A DNA stretch of 64,000 nt from Flaccisagitta enflata (GCA_965153355.1 OZ231127.1:32116001-32180000), one strand, 5' to 3'. Positions 42,484 to 57,590 are shown, numbered from the stretch's first letter. The notes: generated from the sequence alone by a model not told the origin. Program-made: numbers and translations.

Positions 42484-43509
42484 TACAGTGGGAATCCGAT
42501 TTAAGGACCCTGAAGGGACTGGGGATTTTTGGTCGCTAAATCCGAATGTTGTTAAATCGAATCTTTAATTTTTTTGATTGATCTAAACTGCTTTATAACT
42601 AAGCAACTAAGGCTACTTTCAGTGTTCAATTGATTGTTATAGTCATCATTTAAGCATTTGTTCCAATGGTCCACCGACAGAATGACACAGACAGAGCTAC
42701 AGATAAACATAAAGAAAGACAGACAGTCAGACAGACAGACAGACAGACAGACCGACAGACAGACAGACAAACAAAAAAAAAAGATAAATGTAGCCTCATG
42801 AAGACTCACGATGCCATGTAAAAGAATTAGCACAAGGTACCATTAATGATTTGCGGGATGTAAAATATAACCGAACAAGGCCAACGCCTATAAGTCCTGT
42901 GCAGGACATAAATAGCTTAAGATGACTTAAATTGAGTTTAAATGACTCAAGGTGACCTGAAATGACTTAAAATGACTTAAAATGACTTTAATGACTACAT
43001 TGACCTTAGAGACTGTAGTGACTTAGTATGACATAATATGACTTAAAATGACTTAGAATGACTTAGAATGACTTAGAGAGACTTCAAATGACTTAGAATG
43101 ACTTATAATGGCATTTGGGAAGGAGCTTTGAGCCCAAAAAGCTTAAAAATGCCGAAAAAAGTAAAAAGGGGACCAACCGACCGACCAACTGACGGACGGA
43201 CCAACAAAGCGGGGTGTAGTGTCGCGTAGCAAGCGACTATACATATTGATGAAACTGATGATATATCATTTTCATTGTTTATAGATTTCTTTTCTTTTTT
43301 GATTCTTTGGCTATTATCTTGTTCACTTTTGTGTTAAAAGTCTTTATGATAAGATATTTTTCGTCAATTTTGAAAAATGAAATTTTGAATTAAGAAAAAT
43401 AGTATCAAATAACAAAGTTGAAATGTCAATATCACTAAATCAGATGAAAAATTTCAAAGGGACCAGGAAAAAGTAACTTTAAATCAGGTTTGACTGTTAA
43501 ATAAGGTGT
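42484..43509. mobile_element. Pogo/Tigger-like non-autonomous element, left part
   Basis: It begins tacagtgggaatccgattta, closely matching the inverse of the 57710-58412 right end (tacagtggaaatccgatata). It continues with the shared words gaagggactgg and tccgaatgttgttaaat. The element is interrupted by the HINE at 42874-43240 and apparently by the satellite element at 43510-45715. A matching interior piece (aaaagcctgtaaaaatttgg) reappears at 45759-45778. The TA-CAGTGG end is typical of pogo/Tigger. No transposase is seen. Confidence 0.6.
42874..43240 (+). mobile_element. HINE-like element with aaaatgact core array
   Basis: It starts aacaaggccaacgcctataa, then AGTCCTGTGCAGGAC, itself a hairpin. 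The core is about 20 units of the 10-bp motif ttaaaatgac. The ccaaccgaccgaccaactga tract, then agcggggtgtag, leads to AGTGTCGCGTAGCAAGCGACT. Unlike most copies, the 5' word does not match the 3' hairpin, so this could be a recombinant of two subfamilies. Confidence 0.72.
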
Positions 43510-44178
43510 TATTGTGTTCCACGATAGTGGAACACTAAATTCCCAGAGTTTTCTCTGTTAGTACGTATGTGTGTCACAACCCAGTGATTTCCATTGTATG
43601 TCACACAGTCCAGAATTCTCCAATGTATGTCACAACACCCAGTTTTCTCCGATGTATGTCACACAGCCTAGAATTTTCCGATGTATGTCACACCACCCAG
43701 GTTTCTCCAATGTATGTCACACAGCCCAGTATTCTCCGATGTATGCCACACCACCCAGTTTTCTCCAATGTATGTCACACAGCCCAGAATTCTTCGATGT
43801 ATGACACACTATCCAGTTTTCTCCGATGTATGTCACACATACCCTAAAGTTCTCCAATGTATATCACACCTCCCAGTTTTCTCCAATGTATGTCACACAG
43901 CCCAGAATTCTCTGTTGTATGTCACACCACCCAGTTTTCTCCAATGTGTGTCACACAGCCCAAAATTCTCCGATGTATGTCACACCACCAAGTTTTTTTC
44001 CAATGTATGTCACAGCCCATAATTATCTGATGTATGTCACACCACCCAGTTTTCTCTGATGTATGTCACATAGCCTAGAATTCTCCAATGTATGTCACAC
44101 CACCCAGTTTTCTCCAATGTATGTCACACAGCCCAGAATTCTCTGATGAATGTCACACCACCCAGTTTTCTCTGTTGC

Positions 44179-44454
44179 ATGATAGGTGGAACAACATCCC
44201 TCACTATACCCAAACTGAAATAAATGGAAGAGGGCCTTGTGAGCCCTCACTATCTAGTTACTACGCGCATCACTCCTAGTTTTCCATAAAACAGAATTTG
44301 AATAACATTCCCTTTCACTCTAACCCAAAAGAAAACACCTTACCAAAATAGTTAAGGGCTATGTCTATTACCATCATTACAAAAATTCAACAAATCACCG
44401 GAGGGTAACATTGTTAAGAAACCATACCCTTAGAGGATAGAATCGAGGTCAAGC
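44179..44454 (+). repeat. Solo copy of the 319-bp repeat inside the satellite
   Basis: From atgataggtggaacaacatc to agaatcgaggtcaagc it matches the tandem units at 50484-51121 with about 10% differences. It lacks their last 40 or so bases (ttaatgcgaccgccggacat onward). Insertion within the satellite suggests a mobile unit. The 3'-terminal part may not belong to the mobile portion. Confidence 0.75.
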
Positions 44455-44531
44455 AGCCCAGAATTCTCCGATGTATGTCACACCACCAAATTTTTTCCGA
44501 TGTATGTCACACAGCCCAGAATTCTCTAATT

Positions 44532-44764
44532 TACCATCTAGCTCATAAATATACGGACACTTGAAAAATAGCATCAACTTTGGAGAGATGCTGCGCTTAA
44601 ACAAATTGAGTTACTGACACCAGATTAGGCCCATTTCAAAGAGTTGTTTTAGAACTTTCAATTACGACCAATCTGGGGTCAGTAACCTAATTTGCTCTGG
44701 CGCAGTAGCTTGCTAAAGGTGATGCTCATTTTTATATGTCCGTATATTTATGAGCTAGGTAGTA
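44532..44764. mobile_element. Foldback MITE, TACYATCT family
   Basis: The left end is taccatctagctcataaata then tacggaca. The right end is tgtccgtatatttatgagct then aggtagta. The arms contain tagcatcaactttggagaga and its partial inverse. It is inserted in the 29-bp satellite. Confidence 0.78.
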
Positions 44765-45363
44765 TGTCACACCACCGAGTTTTCTCCGCTGTATGTTACA
44801 CAGCCCAGAATTCTCCTATGTATGTCACACCACCCAGTTTCCTGCAATGTATGTCACACAGCCCAGAATTCTCCAATGCATGTCACACCACCCAGTTTTC
44901 TCCAATGTATGTCACAAAGCCCAAAATTCTTTGATGTATGTCACACCACCCAGTTTTCTCCAATGCATGTCACGCAGCCCGGAATTCTCCAATGTATGTC
45001 ACACCACCAAGTTTTTTCCAATGTATGTCACACAGCCCAGAATTCTCCAATGTATGTCACACTACCAAGTTTTCTCAGTTGTTTGTCACACAGCCTAGAA
45101 ATCTCCGATGTATTAAACACCACTTAGTTTTCTCCAAAGTATGTGACACAGCTCAGAATTCTCAAATGTATATCACTCCACCCAGATTCCTCAAATGTAT
45201 GTCACACAGCCCAGAATACTTTGATGTATGTCGCACCACCCAGTTTTTTTTTCCAAAGTATGTCCCACAGCCCAGAATTTTCCAATGAATGTCACACCAC
45301 CCAGTTTTCTCCAAACTTTGTCACATAGCCCAGAATTCTCTGATGTATGTCACACTATCCAGT

Positions 45364-45366
<3 letters not shown>

Positions 45367-45430
<64 letters not shown>
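45367..45430. repeat. (CA)n microsatellite
   Basis: A pure CA run joining the satellite to a 22-bp minisatellite. Confidence 0.96.
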
Positions 45431-45432
<2 letters not shown>

Positions 45433-45615
45433 CCGCAGTGGGACTGTCCACAGGCGGCAATGGGACCACCCACAGGCGGCAGTGGGACCGGCCACAGGCG
45501 GCAGTGGGACCGCCCTCAGGCGGAAGTGGGACCGGCCACAGGCGGCAGTGAGGCCACCCATAGGCGGCACTGAGGTCGCCCAAAGGTGGTAGTTCGGCCG
45601 CCTACAGGCGGCCAT
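45431..45615. repeat. 22-bp minisatellite, about 8 units
   Basis: Units of the form aggcggcagtgggaccggcc plus ac, with variation at a few sites. Confidence 0.92.
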
Positions 45616-45856
45616 TATCTTTAACAAAGATTTGTCCGGTTATTATTATCAGAAATGTTATATGAATTATTGCCCTTCTTTTTCATGCCAAATCAAGTTT
45701 TCGTGGAACACAATATGGCGAACGCCACTAGTTACTTGTTAGATCGAATAAAATCAACATTACAAAAGCCTGTAAAAATTTGGGACCAAAGAAACTTGGA
45801 TGTAGCATGTAAATGGCAGTTGAGGACAGGTGCTCTCCCGATTCTAATGTTTCTTT

Positions 45857-46089
45857 TACTATCTTGCTAATAAGTATAACAACACCTGAAAAGAAGCATC
45901 AACTTTGGAAGAGTACTGCTCCAAAACGAATAAAGCTACAATTACCAGATTGGTCGCATTTTAAAGAGTTCAAACAAATATTTAAAATAAGACCAATCTG
46001 GTAATTGTAGCTTTATTTGTTTAGGAGCAGTATTTTTCCAAAATTGATGCTTCTTTTCAGGTGTTGTTATACTCATTAGCAAGATAGTA
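45857..46089. mobile_element. Foldback MITE, TACYATCT family
   Basis: The left end is tactatcttgctaataagta taacaacacctgaaaag. The right end is its inverse, ending ttagcaagatagta. The arms carry agcatcaactttggaagag and ccagattggtc / gaccaatctgg. It is almost a complete palindrome of 233 bp. The outer TA fits a TA target. Confidence 0.85.
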
Positions 46090-46366
46090 GCCAAAAGAAA
46101 AAAACGAAAGAAAGTGTTGATAGTTCAATTTGCATGGGTTTCAAAATCGAAGTGAAGACACGCAAAAAATGATAAGGTAACAAAAAACAATGTTGATGTA
46201 AAACTCGTCTGTTCGTTTATTGATTTCGTCAACATTGAAAGAAAGAAAGAGAAAAAAAAGAATAGAATAAAAACAAACTAGACGCAGCGAGGGTTCAACA
46301 GGGCACAAATTTCTTAATTCAAGACCGGGTAGTAAACGAGAAAAGTGAGTTTTACACTCACAGGCT

Positions 46367-46372
<6 letters not shown>

Positions 46373-46434
<62 letters not shown>
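46373..46434. repeat. (GA)n microsatellite
   Basis: A GA run of about 62 bp. Confidence 0.95.
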
Positions 46435-46438
<4 letters not shown>

Positions 46439-46760
46439 GGAAAAGCGAGGCGTATGAAGGATCTTTCTTTGAATGAGTAAGTCACGTACGGTGGGAGTGA
46501 TTTATTGCTGCCTTGGAAAATTGAATCGGGGTGAAAAGCGAAAAGTAGAGGTGAGGAGGAAGAAGAGAGAAAAGAAGGTAAGAGAGAGAGGGAGAGAGAA
46601 AGAATAAATGGGATGAAAAGATGTTGGAGATTTGACCTGTGGAGGAAGTGTTTGCGTTATGGGGCGAGGGGGATTGGGTTTCTGGTGCTAGTTGCTAAAA
46701 ATAATTTTTGAAATGTATACCGATACCGATACACGGTAAATAAGCTCAAGTGGGGGAAAT

Positions 46761-47882
46761 TACTATCTTGGCGGAAAGAAATGCGACAGTTGCTAAAACT
46801 AGCATCAACTTTGGAAGAGCGCGGCTCCTAAACAAATAAAGCTATAAACTTCAACTTGGTCTCATTTTGAAGATTTGAATCAGACCTTTAAAATGGATCC
46901 AATCTTAAGTCTGTAGCTTATTCCGTTTAAGGCTTACATTTCCTCAAGATAGGCGACAAATTAAAAATCTGTTTTCATGATGATTGGACTAATATGTGTA
47001 CTGAGGATCTCTCTTTCAATTTTCGACTGTATAGCACTGGCCTGACCCGAATTACAAAGCAAAAACAAAATCAAGAATGCTTTTGTTAAGTAAAAGGGAA
47101 AAAATGAAAATTTTTAATTTATCAGTACAGGATATGAACAACAGACTAAAAGCGACCGTCTGTCCTTCCTTAATCACAAATTCTTCTTCCAATGTAAATA
47201 TTTCAAGAAATCAATTTCTTTTCTCACCTTGCGCATTATCACAGTGCTCACGTCAGGCGATCTACTCACTAGCAACAGACGCTGACTGCTTTCATGAATT
47301 TGTGCTTTAAAACTGATAGTTAGGGAGGCTAAAAAAGAGTTGATGAAAAAAATTGTTCATGAATTGTATCTTTACCGTGTATTTTCTTTCGATTTTCACT
47401 TTAATGAATGACAAAATGATGGTAATTTTCTAGACGTTCGCTAGCCTGACTGGGGCAACGTAGGAAGCTGAAATTTTTACTGAAGATAGAGAAGACATGT
47501 GGCCAGGGTAGACCTGGAACAAATTCCCAAAAAAGCTACTAGCCTCTATATGGTTACATTTTGCAGATTTCTTCTTGGATTTATTGTATGTAAAAGAATA
47601 GAATTCAAATTTTTTTTACATGTCTATCTTCAGTGAAAATTTCAGCTTCCTCCATTGCCCCAGTCAGGCTAGCAAGCGTCTGAAAAATTGCTTATATTTG
47701 GTTTTTTTCAATTTTCTGAAATTTTTTGAAGGGGTTTCTTACACTAGTATTTGACATTCTATAAAAGAAAAAAAGATTTCAGGGTAACTTCATTTTGAAG
47801 CAACGATAGCCTTAAGAGCAGCACTCCTCCAAAGTTGATACTACTTTTAGCAACTGTCGCGTTTCTTTCCGCCAAGATGGTA
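46761..47882. mobile_element. TIR element of the TACYATCT family, about 1.1 kb
   Basis: Left: tactatcttggcggaaagaa, then gcgacagttgctaaaa and tagcatcaactttggaagag. Right: the inverse, caaagttgatactactttta, then gcaactgtcgcgtttctttc and cgccaagatggta. The interior is AT-rich and holds a separate foldback (47432-47681). No transposase frame is visible. Confidence 0.85.
47432..47681. mobile_element. Nested foldback element, about 250 bp
   Basis: The left end is agacgttcgctagcctgact then ggggcaacg. The right end is ttgccccagtcaggctagca then agcgtct. The arms share ggaagctgaaatttt.actga / cagtgaaaatttcagcttcc. It is inserted in the 46761-47882 element. Confidence 0.82.
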
Positions 47883-49374
<1,492 letters not shown>

Positions 49375-49451
49375 TAAAAAAGTGTGACTTGTGTTTCGTC
49401 CTAACTCAATTGTTGAAGTCAAATACCAAAAAGCTTCTGTATGCACTATGC

Positions 49452-49742
<291 letters not shown>

Positions 49743-50483
49743 GACTTATATTAGTAAGGGGACACCCAAATCAAATATTATGATAATCATGATTTTTTTG
49801 GTCAGTTTGCACTTATTTACACTTACTGAGATGATATAGGTCGATCGCGACCTTCATGGTGCACTTTTAGGCACAATAAGCGGGTAAAAATGGTGCTAGA
49901 TTTGCAGCAAAAAAATCGTTGATGACATGTCTCCATATTTTAGACCATAACTCGGACATTGTTTTAGATAAATACAAAAAATTGGTGACGAAAATAAAGA
50001 GTTTTTCCAGACAAATCGACTGGTCGTCCTCGCGAGAAAGTTGGGGCAGCCGTTTAAAAGATATTTAACTTTAAAGACAAAAAAGAAATCTTAAATATTC
50101 AAAATGGGCAGAAATCGCGATTTCCAGTACACAATCAATGTAAAGTTGCCTTATTGTGTACCCAAATGCTTGAACCTGGCCAGCACTACAATAAGTATGA
50201 TACTCTGGGCAGTCTTCACAAAGAATTGGATCAGAATTGCCAAAAAACAGGTCAAATATACATCAAAATGGACCAAAACTGCATTTTCAAGCATACAATC
50301 ATTGCTTGGTTGATTTTTCTTTTTGCTTTTTTAATTAGTCAGTTTAAATTAAAGGTAATCGTATCGTGCACATGGGTCTTTCACTTATTTTCACATCAAA
50401 TATGACCTAAAACTGGTCAAAATTGAGTCAATATGGGCAATATTCAAATTTCTTATTGTTAAATTTTTTTAAATTTTGGTACT
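49743..50483. other. No recognised feature
   Basis: AT-rich DNA. No gene or repeat is recognised. Confidence 0.4.
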
Positions 50484-51121
50484 ATGATAGGTGGAACAAC
50501 ATCCCTCACTTTACCCAAACTAAAATAAATGGATAGGGCCTTGTGAGCCCTCACTGACTAGTTACTACGCGCATCACTCCTAGTTTTCCATAAAACAGAA
50601 TCTGAATGAAATTCCCTCTCACTCTAACCCAAAAGAAAACTCCTCATCAAAGTAGTTAAGGGCTAATGTTTGTTACCTTTGTTACCAAAATTCAACAAAT
50701 CACCCAAGGGTAACATTGTTAAGAAACCATACCCTTAGAGGATAGAATCGAGGTCAAGCTTAATGCGACCGCCGGACATTCCAATCCAAGGTACTGAGTA
50801 GTATGATAGGTGGAACAACATCCCTCACTTTACCCAAACTAAAATAAATGGAAGAGGGCCTTGTGAGCCCTCACTGACTAGTTACTACGCGCATCACTCC
50901 CAGTTTTCCATAAAACAGAATCTGAATGAAATTCCCTCTCACTCTAACCCAAAAGAAAACTCCTCATCAAAGTAGATAAGGGCTAATGTTTGTTACCTTT
51001 GTTACCAAAATTCAACAAATCACCCGAGGGTAACATTGTTAAGAAACCATACCCTTAGAGGATAGAATCGAGGTCAAGCTTAATGCGACCGCCGGACATT
51101 CCAATCCAAGGTACTGAGTAG
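50484..51121 (+). repeat. Tandem duplication of a 319-bp repeat
   Basis: Two consecutive units (50484-50802 and 50803-51121) start atgataggtggaacaacatc and end ccaaggtactgagtag. They differ by only a few bases and a 3-bp indel, so the duplication is recent. A third, more diverged copy is at 44179-44454. No Pol III boxes or coding potential are evident. Confidence 0.9.
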
Positions 51122-51501
51122 TCGATCCCTTACTAGTGCTTATCAAGGTACTCTGCTCCTGCTAACTGCCCAACACTTCGCGGTTATTGAGGTGGTCCTA
51201 TTTTACAGTCATGATATGATACACTACATTCTATGGATAATGTGCTTAAAATCATCACAAAACTTTGGTTTGGCCATGTAAAAATGTTTTTAAAAAATCA
51301 GACTTGAAACTGCAATTTGATTTATCTGAAAATTTAAAACACCAATTACCGCGAATAAAATGGGAAAATCAACTTCTCTCCATTAAAAAGTCGTCAACGG
51401 GTGGATTTTCAAGTGCGCTGATCTTTAGGAGACTGGCCGATGATTTTCAGCAGTTTTGTCTTGAGTGTCGCATGATTTTTTAGCTTCTGAGAATACCCGG
51501 T

Positions 51502-51533
51502 GTATGTGTGTGCGTGCGTGCGTGCGTGCGTGC

Positions 51534-51631
<98 letters not shown>

Positions 51632-51845
51632 TGCGTGTGTGTGAGATGCGTGTGTGTGTGTGTGATGCGTGTGTGTGTGTGATGCGTGTGTGATGCGTGA
51701 TGTAGGTGTGTGATGCGTGATGTAGGTGTGTGATGCGTGATGTAGGTGTGTGATGCGTGATGTAGGTGTGTGATGTGCGTATGTGATGCGTGATGCATGC
51801 ATGTGTGTGTGTGATGGGTGTGTGTGATGCGTGCATATGTGTGAC
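51502..51845. repeat. (TG)n microsatellite and derived 20-bp minisatellite
   Basis: Four gtgc tetramers and a pure TG run to about 51630 change to gatgcgtgtgtgtg variants. These then become a 20-bp minisatellite (tgatgcgtgatgtaggtgtg), showing stepwise growth of longer units from the dinucleotide. Confidence 0.94.
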
Positions 51846-52698
51846 GTTTTAGGGTTAACAGGGTGAGCATAAAATTTCGTACTTGGTCTCTAGCTTGAAA
51901 ACTATACTTGTTATGGGGGTCATGACCTAAAATTTGAACCAGAGTATCTCAGTTAGTCATGCTAAAAGTAGATACAAAGAACAGCTGATAAAATTTCCAT
52001 ACATAGCCATGACATGTACTTAAGAAAAAATAGAAAATTTGATTTTGACATGATTTTATTTGCAGTGCTGTTCTTATTCAAAAAGGATGGTTGTTGCAAC
52101 TTTTATGGCCCCTAGATAGTTAGAATGTTTGTGAATAAATGTATCAAGGGGAGATAGATCATCTAGGAGGAGATTCAGCTAACAAAAGTGATCCATCAAA
52201 AGTGATCCATCAAATTTAGACAAAAGATGCATGTTTTTTTACCAAAACAGAAATCTGTTGTGACTTTCTACTTATGTCCCTGTTAGTCTAAAAATGTATT
52301 CGGCTGTCTACCATTTATTATTTTTCATTATCTAAAGTGTGAAAAATAACCTAGTTTTTAATTTTGAATATTAACTTGAAAGAATTTCTCCAAATATAGG
52401 TGTCTTTTCTGTAGATATGATGGCCAGTACGATATTTTTTGCACACCCTGTTAGGGCTAGAGTTAGCGTTAGGGCAAGGAGTGGGTTGGGTTTTATACAT
52501 TACAGCCAGAATCCGCCCTGGTGGAGGATTAAAAAAAAATGTCAAGCGTATTGCAAAAAAAAAACACAAAACAACCGTAAACGCCAAAAATGCTAAGTGT
52601 GACGGAAAGACGGACCAACCAACTGACCAACATAGCGGGTTAGAGTTGCTTGCACGCGACTAAAAATGTAAGAAATATAAAGAAGCATTCAATCGAAC
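51846..52698. other. No gene; HINE-like 3' end at about 52590-52667
   Basis: Mostly AT-rich DNA. At 52598-52667 the sequence agtgtgacggaaagacggac, then caaccaactgaccaac, gcgggttag and AGTTGCTTGCACGCGACT plus an A run is a HINE-like 3' end. No clear 5' end is found to its left. Confidence 0.5.
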
Positions 52699-52793
52699 TC
52701 CAAGGGTTGGGTGCTTCAGATGGCAAAGTTGAGAATTTTTGTGGGAATTTGAAGCAAAAATAAAAAAATGACAGTGAAAAAATTTTGCAAAAA

Positions 52794-52932
52794 AATAAAG
52801 CTAAGTAGGCCAATAGAATGCGATGTGTAGATTGTCGAACAAATGCGTTTCTAATAGACAGACAGAGAGACTGACCAACCAACCGACTAACGGACACAGC
52901 CTGTTATAGAGGTGCTTTGTTGCACTGAAAAA
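52794..52932 (+). mobile_element. HINE-like element, subfamily B, decayed
   Basis: It aligns end to end with 23585-23699: aagctaagtaggccaatag, tgcgatgtgtagattgtcga, aacaaatgcgtttctaatag, a gacagagagactgaccaacc tract, cagcctgttatag and the degraded hairpin AGGTGCTTTGTTGCACT. It lies between inverted copies of gttgggtgcttc (52699-52720 and about 53010-53026), i.e. it split an older inverted-repeat element. Confidence 0.7.
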
Positions 52933-53393
52933 CTTTTTTTCATAATTCTTGCACATTTTAAAACATTATAAACCTCGAGTAAAGGGATACTTCTAAGTTT
53001 TGCTTTGTGAAGCACCCAACTCCGAGGGACTTAACATTTACCGCTTCTGTATGGGTGAAATTAACAGTCCAAGGTGGGTCCATTAGAACGTTGTTTCACT
53101 GTACTACAGTTTATTCACCATTCCTTCCTGTTTTATTTGATACCTTCAAACCCCTGCAACTCTTTTTTTGTCATTTTGTAAAAGTAGACCATCTAAAACA
53201 TGTTTTACTTGCAAAAACCCCCCTCGATTAAAATATCACATTACTACGATATAAAACGGTTTTTTTTTATGCGAGAACGTATTTCTTTCACTAATTGATG
53301 TAGTTACGGTGCAAAAAAAAAAATGCAGGAAAATGTGATTTGAACTCCAATTCCATTCTATCGGTCCGTCCTTCTGTCCTTCTGGTAACCTCG

Positions 53394-53640
<247 letters not shown>

Positions 53641-53984
53641 GTCGTTATCATCGTTATCATTGTCATCATCGTCATTGCCCCGCTTTCACCACCGCTGGCT
53701 TTTTCGTCGCGCATGGACGGGTCGGCAGGAGCGGAGCGCAACTCGAACACCACGGACGGATGGACCAATGGACCCTAAGCATGAGGGGGACCATTTCTTT
53801 ACAATTTACCATCACAAGTTGTAATAGACCTCTCGGATACGAATTTACTGGACAGTTGACAGTTCCAAATATTAATATATCAAATCTTTGTTATGTATAT
53901 CACGCTCTCTCATTTTAAATTGGAACTTTTTACATGGTTGCTCAATTGTCTAACAATAACATAGGAAGCAAAGTCATTATTTTA

Positions 53985-54110
53985 GTTGAGGCTTTGTCCG
54001 TCCGTCCGTCCGTCCATCCGTCCGTCCGTCCGTACGTCCGTACGTCTGTCCGTCCGTCCGTCTGTCCGTATCGCATGAGTCAAAAAGTGGGAAAACGAGC
54101 GTTTTAGATG
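53985..54110 (-). mobile_element. HINE-like element lacking its 3' hairpin
   Basis: On plus it reads ttttagttgaggctttgtcc, then a long gtccgtccgtccgtccatcc tract, then gcatgagtcaaaaagtggga aaacgagcg. Compared with 23813-23976, the second half of the terminal hairpin and the tatag spacer are missing between agttg and aggctttgtcc. A G run and C run follow at about 54139 and 54182. Confidence 0.6.
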
Positions 54111-55534
<1,424 letters not shown>

Positions 55535-55541
55535 AACAAAA

Positions 55542-55617
55542 AGGTGCCATTGATGAAGGTGCCATTGATGAAGGTGCCATTGATGAAGGTGCCATTGATG
55601 AAGGTGCCATTGATGCG
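55542..55617. repeat. 15-bp minisatellite, 5 units
   Basis: Five perfect units of ggtgccattgatgaa, the last ending gatgcgg. It follows directly on the CT run. Confidence 0.95.
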
Positions 55618-55799
55618 GCTCAAATTGAGAGGCAAGAAAAATGTTAGTCTCGGTCTCAGCCCCTGCAAGGTCAAATTCTTTAGGACAAGCTGTCTGTCTG
55701 TCTCTGTCTCTGTCTCTGTATCCATAGTAGTCAATAACAACTAAGACCTCGACCTTGGCACACTTAGTTATGAAGGTCCAAGCTCAAGCGCCATAGAGA

Positions 55800-56219
55800 G
55801 AAAATGGGATTTATTGGAAGGACCAAAAGGACGATCTGGATGGGGTCACCATCCCTACACCCTACTTACAGCAATTTTCACAATTTGAGACAAAATAGAC
55901 ATAACGCAGTTTGATAAGTTTTTAAAAAAGATCTATGTATGTACATTTTTTTCCCGTTTGTTTGGTGATCATTCAAAAAAGAAAATGATAGGAAGAAGAT
56001 ATCAGCAAGTTTTAAAAGGATATATGTATGTGCATAATTTTCTTTCCTTTTTTTGTTTGTTTGGTCATCATTGAAAAAGAAATAATAGAAAGAGCTTAGT
56101 AGCTTTTCCCAAAGAATCCGTCCTTTCAGGATCAGAAGCAAAATCGCGTGAATCACATTTTTTTCCACGATTTGGCTTTTTGGTGCATACAAAATTTGAT
56201 AGCAGATCTACGTAGCGCC
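55800..56219 (-). mobile_element. 5'-truncated Jockey-type 3' UTR copy
   Basis: It is a direct repeat of 56890-57308 at high identity. On the minus strand it ends ggtccttccaataaatccca, carrying an AATAAA polyadenylation signal (plus-strand tttatt at 55810-55815). A shared 3' end with different 5' limits is what LINE 5' truncation produces. Identification as this element's 3' UTR rests on continuity of the other copy with the RT fragment at 59037-59886. Confidence 0.7.
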
Positions 56220-56889
56220 ATAATTTGATTCAAAACATCAGCAACATTGGAACCATAGTCGAGGATACAAGAAATAATCAAGAGAATTGAAAAAAACTCC
56301 CTCCAGTTTATGCATGCCTTATATCATCGGTATAGTCATTGATTTTGGGCAGTAGCTCCAAAGAGATGATGTCTTGTAGATAACCAAACAAGATGAAACA
56401 AGTCATTGAAGGATCGCACATGGTCAGCAGTGCCCGATACCCTGCATGGAGTGATTAGCTGACGATGTGGGGTGAGAGCTGGGCAGCCCGTAGCCCGTAG
56501 GCCGGGTTTGCCCTCAAATCCCGGCCCGGCTTTTATATTTTTCTCTCATTGTTATATATCTTTTTCTTTTAACATTCATGACTAATTTCTTTTGATCCTT
56601 TGAACTGAAGATGACTTTTAAAATTTTTATCTTCCACTATCATTTTATTTTAACTTTCATATTTTTTCTTCTTCTTATTGTATTTTTCACTTTTGATTTT
56701 TTATGTTCCATCTTTATATCTCACTTTTCATTCTTCACTTCTGATTTCTTTCATAATTCATTTTCTTTTATCTTGTTTCATTTTTCATTTTGCACTTCAC
56801 ATATTTGAGTTTTTTTTTTTTGCTCTAAAGAATTGTACAATCAAATAAAAAAAAATTTGTTTTGATTAAGAATAATACCAAGTTGACAA
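56220..56889. other. No gene; AT-rich spacer between two LINE 3' ends
   Basis: A T-rich strand with repeated ttcatttt words (56590-56800) and the CG-rich phrase agcccgtagcccgtaggccg at 56485. No recognised feature. Confidence 0.4.
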
Positions 56890-57549
56890 GAGAGAAATGG
56901 GATTTATTGGAAGGACCAAAAGGACGATCTGGATGGGGTCACCATCCCTACACCCTACTTACAGCAATTTTCACGATTTGAGACAAAATAGACATAACGC
57001 AGTTTGATAAGTTTTAAAATAGATCTATGTATGTACATTTTTTCCCGTTTGTTTGGTGATCATTCAAAAAAGAAAATGATAGAAATAAGATATCAGCAAG
57101 TTTTAAAAAGATATATGTATGTGCATAATTTTCTTTCCCTTTTTTGTTTGTTTGGTCATCATTGAAAAAGAAATAATAGAAAGAGCTTAGTAGTCAGCTT
57201 TTCCCAAAGAATCAGTCCTTTCAGGATCAGAAGCAAAATCGAGGGAATCACATTTTTTTCCACAATTTGGCTTTTTGGTGCATACAAAATTTGAGAGCAG
57301 ATCTACGTAGTGATTACGTACAAAGAGTAGAAAATTCAAAAATCTCCAAGGAATACTTAAAGAGAGTTAACTTAAGAAAAGGTGAATAAATAAGTACAAC
57401 AGATCTACGTATTGATACGTACAAAGAATGGTAAGGTGATAATTCTGCTAGAGATACTAATAGAACGTTTAACATAGGGAAGGTGAATAAATAGGTAAAG
57501 TAGCCCCCCCCTTGAAGGACCGACTCTTTGGGGTTGACTTTGGCCGTGG

Positions 57550-57552
<3 letters not shown>

Positions 57553-57590
<38 letters not shown>
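57553..57590. repeat. (GA)n microsatellite, short
   Basis: A GA run of about 38 bp in the LINE 3' UTR. Confidence 0.9.

Larger units (their letters stand above)
43565..45366. repeat. 29-bp satellite arranged as 58-bp dimers
   Basis: Monomers start atgtatgtcacac and alternate between caccacccagttttctcc and cagcccagaattctcc types, so the effective period is 58. Starts at 43623, 43652, 43681 and 43710 show the 29-bp step. It is interrupted by a 276-bp repeat (44179-44454) and a foldback (44532-44764). Flanking spacers are not CRISPR-like. Confidence 0.92.
43510..45715. mobile_element. Satellite-bearing element with 15-bp TIRs
   Basis: TATTGTGTTCCACGA at 43510-43524 is exactly inverted at 45701-45715. 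Inside is a 29-bp satellite (with two later insertions), a CA run and a 22-bp minisatellite. It is flanked on both sides by sequence resembling the Tigger-like element, so it seems to have inserted as a unit. No gene is inside. Confidence 0.6.

Noticed and set aside
43565-45366. CRISPR array
   Set aside because: Units are a 29-bp satellite with no unique spacers, next to eukaryotic transposons. No cas genes are present.
55800-57308. Direct repeats as LTRs of a retrotransposon
   Set aside because: They lack TG...CA ends, primer-binding site and polypurine tract. They continue into a LINE 3' UTR and end at AATAAA, so they are two LINE 3' ends.
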